Assembly (NCBI GenBank): GCA_946555345.1
Contig: CAMNSS010000014.1
Coordinates: forward strand, 1 to 64,000
Origin: an uncultured Eubacterium sp.
GTDB taxonomy: Bacteria; Bacillota; Clostridia; Peptostreptococcales; Anaerovoracaceae
DNA: 64,000 bases
Direction: 5' to 3'
Below are positions 61,143 through 64,000 of this stretch, one piece after another. The first letter of the stretch is position 1. Every line of letters starts with the position of its first letter. Made by a program: the position numbers and the translations under genes. The notes below the pieces were generated by a model. That model did not search any database. It was given only the letters and a program-made list of their open reading frames with translations, and was not told the origin of the DNA.

Positions 61143-64000
61143 TTACCCTATCCCAAAAAATCGTTCAAAAAAGGCTTGCAGTCGTTGGATCACGTTCTGC
61201 TTCTTTTCAGCGCGGTTTCCCCCGCCAAAGCGGGACATCGGCGGCATGAGTTTATCAATAGCCGTGCCGCTTGTCTTTACCGAGCCGTCACGGAATGCCA
61301 TGTCAATAAATTTCCGTGTTTCCCCTTCTTTGAGATTTTCTTCTTTGATAATAGAAGCAATTTGCTTTTCCCTTTCCCCGGCTACATAGCTGCGCCATTC
61401 GGTCATGACATCGGAAACATCATTGATCCCTGCAATAAAAGTTTCAATCAAAGCCTTTTTGCTTCTCAGTTCCGGGCTGGCATCCACCGCCCTGCGGATT
61501 GTGATAAGGGCCTCTTTATCATCGCAGTGGGAATCATGGTACTTTTTAACCAGCACCAGGATATAATCAATATTGATTTCAACCTGCTTAATAAGCTCTA
61601 TTTCAAAGATAACATCATCCGTGATGTCCTCTTTTTCCCCGCCAGGCTTACGGTTCTTCCATTCATCACGGATGTCCTGGTACCTGCCGAGATAATCCTG
61701 CAAATCACGCTCGGAAAGTATTTCTTCCCCTGCAAAGTCATCAAAGGATGCCAGCAGATTGCGCATACGGAGGATAGCGCCAAACAGGATGATAAATTCC
61801 TTCTGTTTTTGTTCCCCAACAATGCGCCCGTCAGGGAGCGGGAACTTTGTCGTCAGTTCTTCTATCATGCCGGCATATCCGGGATGTTCTTTTCCGTCAC
61901 TATCCTCATACCCGAAATAATAATCCTTGTACCCGCACATCAGCACAACGCCCCCTGCTTCCTTGTCGCCAAAAAGCGAGATGGCGTCATCTGTGCGCTT
62001 TTGCAGATTGCGGAAACAAACGATATTGCCGAATGTCTTGATGGAATTGAGGATGCGGTTTGTGCGGGAATACGCCTGAATCAGCCCATGCATTTTCAGG
62101 TTTTTGTCCACCCATAACGTGTTAAGCGTGGTTGCATCAAAGCCTGTCAGGAACATATTCACCACAATGAGCAGGTCAAGCTCCTTGTTTTTCATCCGCA
62201 GCGACACATCTTTATAGTAATTTTGAAATTTTTCGCCATCTGTAGAATACCCAGTGTGGAACATTTTGTTATAATCGTCAATGGCAGCATCAAGGAAATC
62301 ACGGGAAGCCATATCAAGGGCAGAGGCATCTTCCGGGTTTTCCTCATCAAGAATGCCGTCTGTTTCTGCTTCATTTGCCCCGTAACTGTAAATAAGGGCG
62401 ATTTTAAGCTGTCTCTGGGGGGCTTCTGCCATCTGCCGCTTGAATTCTGCATAGTACAGCATTGCCGATTCTACCGATGAAACAGCAAAAATGGAGTTAA
62501 ACCCGCTGATGCGCTGTTTCCGTTTGATTTCCTCAATGGCCGTCCTGCCGTTTGCAGATGCAACATCAGTTATATTCTGCAAAGCGCTAAATGTATAAGT
62601 TTTATTCCCACGGTAGGTTTTCTGGTCAAAATGGGCCAGGATATAATCCGTCACCAGGCGGATGCGTCCGGGAGCCTGGAATGCTTTTTCACGGTTGATG
62701 TCCCAGACCTCCTTATCATCAATGTCCGGTTCCTGATCCATCGTTTTAATATAGTCCACACGAAACGGGAGCACATTCTTATCATTGATGGCATCCACGA
62801 TGGTATAAGTATGCAGCTGGTCGCCGAAAGCCTGCTTTGTCGTGCGGAGCGCAGGATTTCTGCTTGCCCCGGCATTGGCCGCAAATATCGGCGTTCCTGT
62901 GAACCCGAACAAATGGTATTTTTTGAAATACTTCGTAATGGCAAGGTGCATATCACCGAACTGGCTGCGGTGGCATTCGTCAAAGATAATGACCACGCGC
63001 TTATCAAAAACGCCGTGCCCTATATTTTTTTTAATAAAAGTAGCAAGCTTCTGGATGGTAGTAATAATGATCTTTGCATTGCTGTCTTCAAGTTGTTTTT
63101 TCAGTATTGCCGTAGAGGAATTGCTGTTGGCAGCGCCCTCTTCAAAACGGTCATACTCCTTCATCGTCTGGTAGTCAAGGTCTTTCCGGTCAACAACAAA
63201 CAGGACCTTGTCAATGTAATTTAACTTTGATGCAAGCTGCGCCGTCTTAAATGATGTCAGCGTCTTGCCGCTGCCCGTCGTATGCCAGATATAACCGCCG
63301 CCGGCAACGCTGCCGTACCTTTTATAATTGTTCGCAATCTCAATACGGTTAATGATGCGCTCGGTGGCAACGATCTGGTAAGGGCGCATAACAAGCAGCA
63401 TATTTTCCGCCGTAAAAACGCAGTAACGGGCCAGTATGTTCAGGATGGCATGCTTGCAGAAAAATGTCTTTGTAAAATCCACAAGGTCGGGTATGATGCG
63501 GTTGCCGGCATCTGCCCAGAAGGATGTAAACTCAAAGCTGTTGCTGGTTTTCTCCTTTTTCGCCTTATGGGGGTTTGCGTCTTTCGTGTGGTTAAAGCGG
63601 GTGGTATTTGAATAATACTTGGTGTTCGTGCCGTTTGATATTACAAATACCTGGACAAATTCATAGAGCCCGCTTGCTGCCCAAAAGCTGTCCCGCTGGT
63701 AACGGTCGATCTGGTTAAATGCCTCACGGATCGGCACGCCCCTGCGCTTTAATTCAATATGTATAAGGGGCAGCCCGTTCACAAGGATCGTCACATCGTA
63801 ACGGTTATCGTGCGCAGCGCCCTCACCGGCAGAAACCGCGTATTGATTGATAACCTGGAGCGTATTATTGTGGACGCGCTTCTTGTCGATGAGCGTGATG
63901 TTCTTGCTTTCTCCATTATCACGTTTTAATACCTGCACATGGTCGTCCTGGATCATGCGTGTCTTTTCCACAATGCCGTTCTTGGAATTTGCAAGGACCT
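61143..64000 (-). CDS. hsdR: Type I restriction enzyme, R subunit (second system, partial)
   Basis: At least 952 residues; the frame stays open to the window edge (SKNGIVEKTRMIQDDHVQV before any credible start), so the N-terminus lies outside. EcoR124-type: nuclease core VTILVNGLPLIHIELKRRG, helicase YIWHTTGSGKTLTSF, IIFDECHRSQFGD, GFTGTPIF, VVNMFLTGFDATTLNTLWVDK, QAYSRTNRIL. It is a different lineage from the HsdR at 31312. Its M and S subunits, if present, would be upstream beyond 64000. Its closeness to the integrase suggests carriage on the mobile island. Confidence 0.95.
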   Translation of the reverse strand, partial: VLANSKNGIVEKTRMIQDDHVQVLKRDNGESKNITLIDKKRVHNNTLQVINQYAVSAGEGAAHDNRYDVTILVNGLPLIHIELKRRGVPIREAFNQIDRYQRDSFWAASGLYEFVQVFVISNGTNTKYYSNTTRFNHTKDANPHKAKKEKTSNSFEFTSFWADAGNRIIPDLVDFTKTFFCKHAILNILARYCVFTAENMLLVMRPYQIVATERIINRIEIANNYKRYGSVAGGGYIWHTTGSGKTLTSFKTAQLASKLNYIDKVLFVVDRKDLDYQTMKEYDRFEEGAANSNSSTAILKKQLEDSNAKIIITTIQKLATFIKKNIGHGVFDKRVVIIFDECHRSQFGDMHLAITKYFKKYHLFGFTGTPIFAANAGASRNPALRTTKQAFGDQLHTYTIVDAINDKNVLPFRVDYIKTMDQEPDIDDKEVWDINREKAFQAPGRIRLVTDYILAHFDQKTYRGNKTYTFSALQNITDVASANGRTAIEEIKRKQRISGFNSIFAVSSVESAMLYYAEFKRQMAEAPQRQLKIALIYSYGANEAETDGILDEENPEDASALDMASRDFLDAAIDDYNKMFHTGYSTDGEKFQNYYKDVSLRMKNKELDLLIVVNMFLTGFDATTLNTLWVDKNLKMHGLIQAYSRTNRILNSIKTFGNIVCFRNLQKRTDDAISLFGDKEAGGVVLMCGYKDYYFGYEDSDGKEHPGYAGMIEELTTKFPLPDGRIVGEQKQKEFIILFGAILRMRNLLASFDDFAGEEILSERDLQDYLGRYQDIRDEWKNRKPGGEKEDITDDVIFEIELIKQVEINIDYILVLVKKYHDSHCDDKEALITIRRAVDASPELRSKKALIETFIAGINDVSDVMTEWRSYVAGEREKQIASIIKEENLKEGETRKFIDMAFRDGSVKTSGTAIDKLMPPMSRFGGGNRAEKKQNVIQRLQAFFERFFGIG

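Noticed and set aside
60819..62117. 432-codon plus-strand frame over the end of the second hsdR
   Set aside because: Antisense to conserved helicase sequence, Phe/His-rich, and crosses a terminator.

Overview
The window looks like a chromosomal segment of an anaerobic, amino-acid-fermenting Clostridia (Firmicutes) with moderate GC. Evidence: strong AGGAGG ribosome sites, oxygen-sensitive glycyl radical enzymes with their radical-SAM activase, iron-dependent alcohol dehydrogenases, a minimal two-gene SUF system, a split B12 methionine synthase lacking its fused reactivation domain, and Clostridia-type mobile-element genes. I see no rRNA, intact tRNA or CRISPR array.

Region 1 (1-9.8 kb) is a catabolic cluster. 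A minus-strand unit runs from a 55-residue symporter accessory protein and a Na+/solute symporter through an EamA exporter and a radical-SAM activase to two tandem glycyl radical enzymes, the second cut by the window edge. A proline racemase/hydroxyproline epimerase-family gene and a sigma54 activator diverge from it. The upstream region carries a near-consensus -24/-12 element and dyad repeats. With proC at 15 kb this suggests use of a proline-type substrate, though the exact substrate cannot be read from the sequence.

Region 2 (10-31 kb) is mostly housekeeping: a MerR regulator facing two iron alcohol dehydrogenases, a metallo-beta-lactamase-fold hydrolase, proC, an MFS carrier, glnA, a metF/reactivase/metH/zinc-ribbon operon, xthA, a SufB-like/SufC pair, pgeF, a DUF3592-like membrane protein and a low-molecular-weight tyrosine phosphatase. 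Three proteins here (MFS, MetH, MetH reactivase) carry long Cys/Gly/Ala-rich inserts between conserved segments. Long gene-free gaps hold degenerate tandem repeats, perfect palindromes and a dispersed repeat family.

Region 3 (31-41.5 kb) is a defence island. A type I restriction locus (hsdM-hsdS ... hsdR) is split by an AbiE toxin-antitoxin pair, an AbrB antitoxin with a broken PIN toxin, and truncated DUF3990-type genes.

Region 4 (41.5-53.5 kb) holds a two-component system, a membrane-lipid cluster (flippase-like protein, phosphatidylserine synthase, frameshifted phosphatidylserine decarboxylase, acyltransferase), a decayed response regulator, an orphan Vsr nuclease, and an acetamidase plus APC permease pair divergent from a PucR-type regulator.

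Region 5 (53.6-64 kb) is a mobile or genomic-island area. It has three copies of a roughly 90-120 bp repeat, repeated and decaying PIN/antitoxin cassettes, a VapD toxin beside a frameshifted partner, a tyrosine integrase with an excisionase-like gene, MazF, an intact and a truncated copy of a small sigma-like regulator, and a second type I HsdR running off the window.
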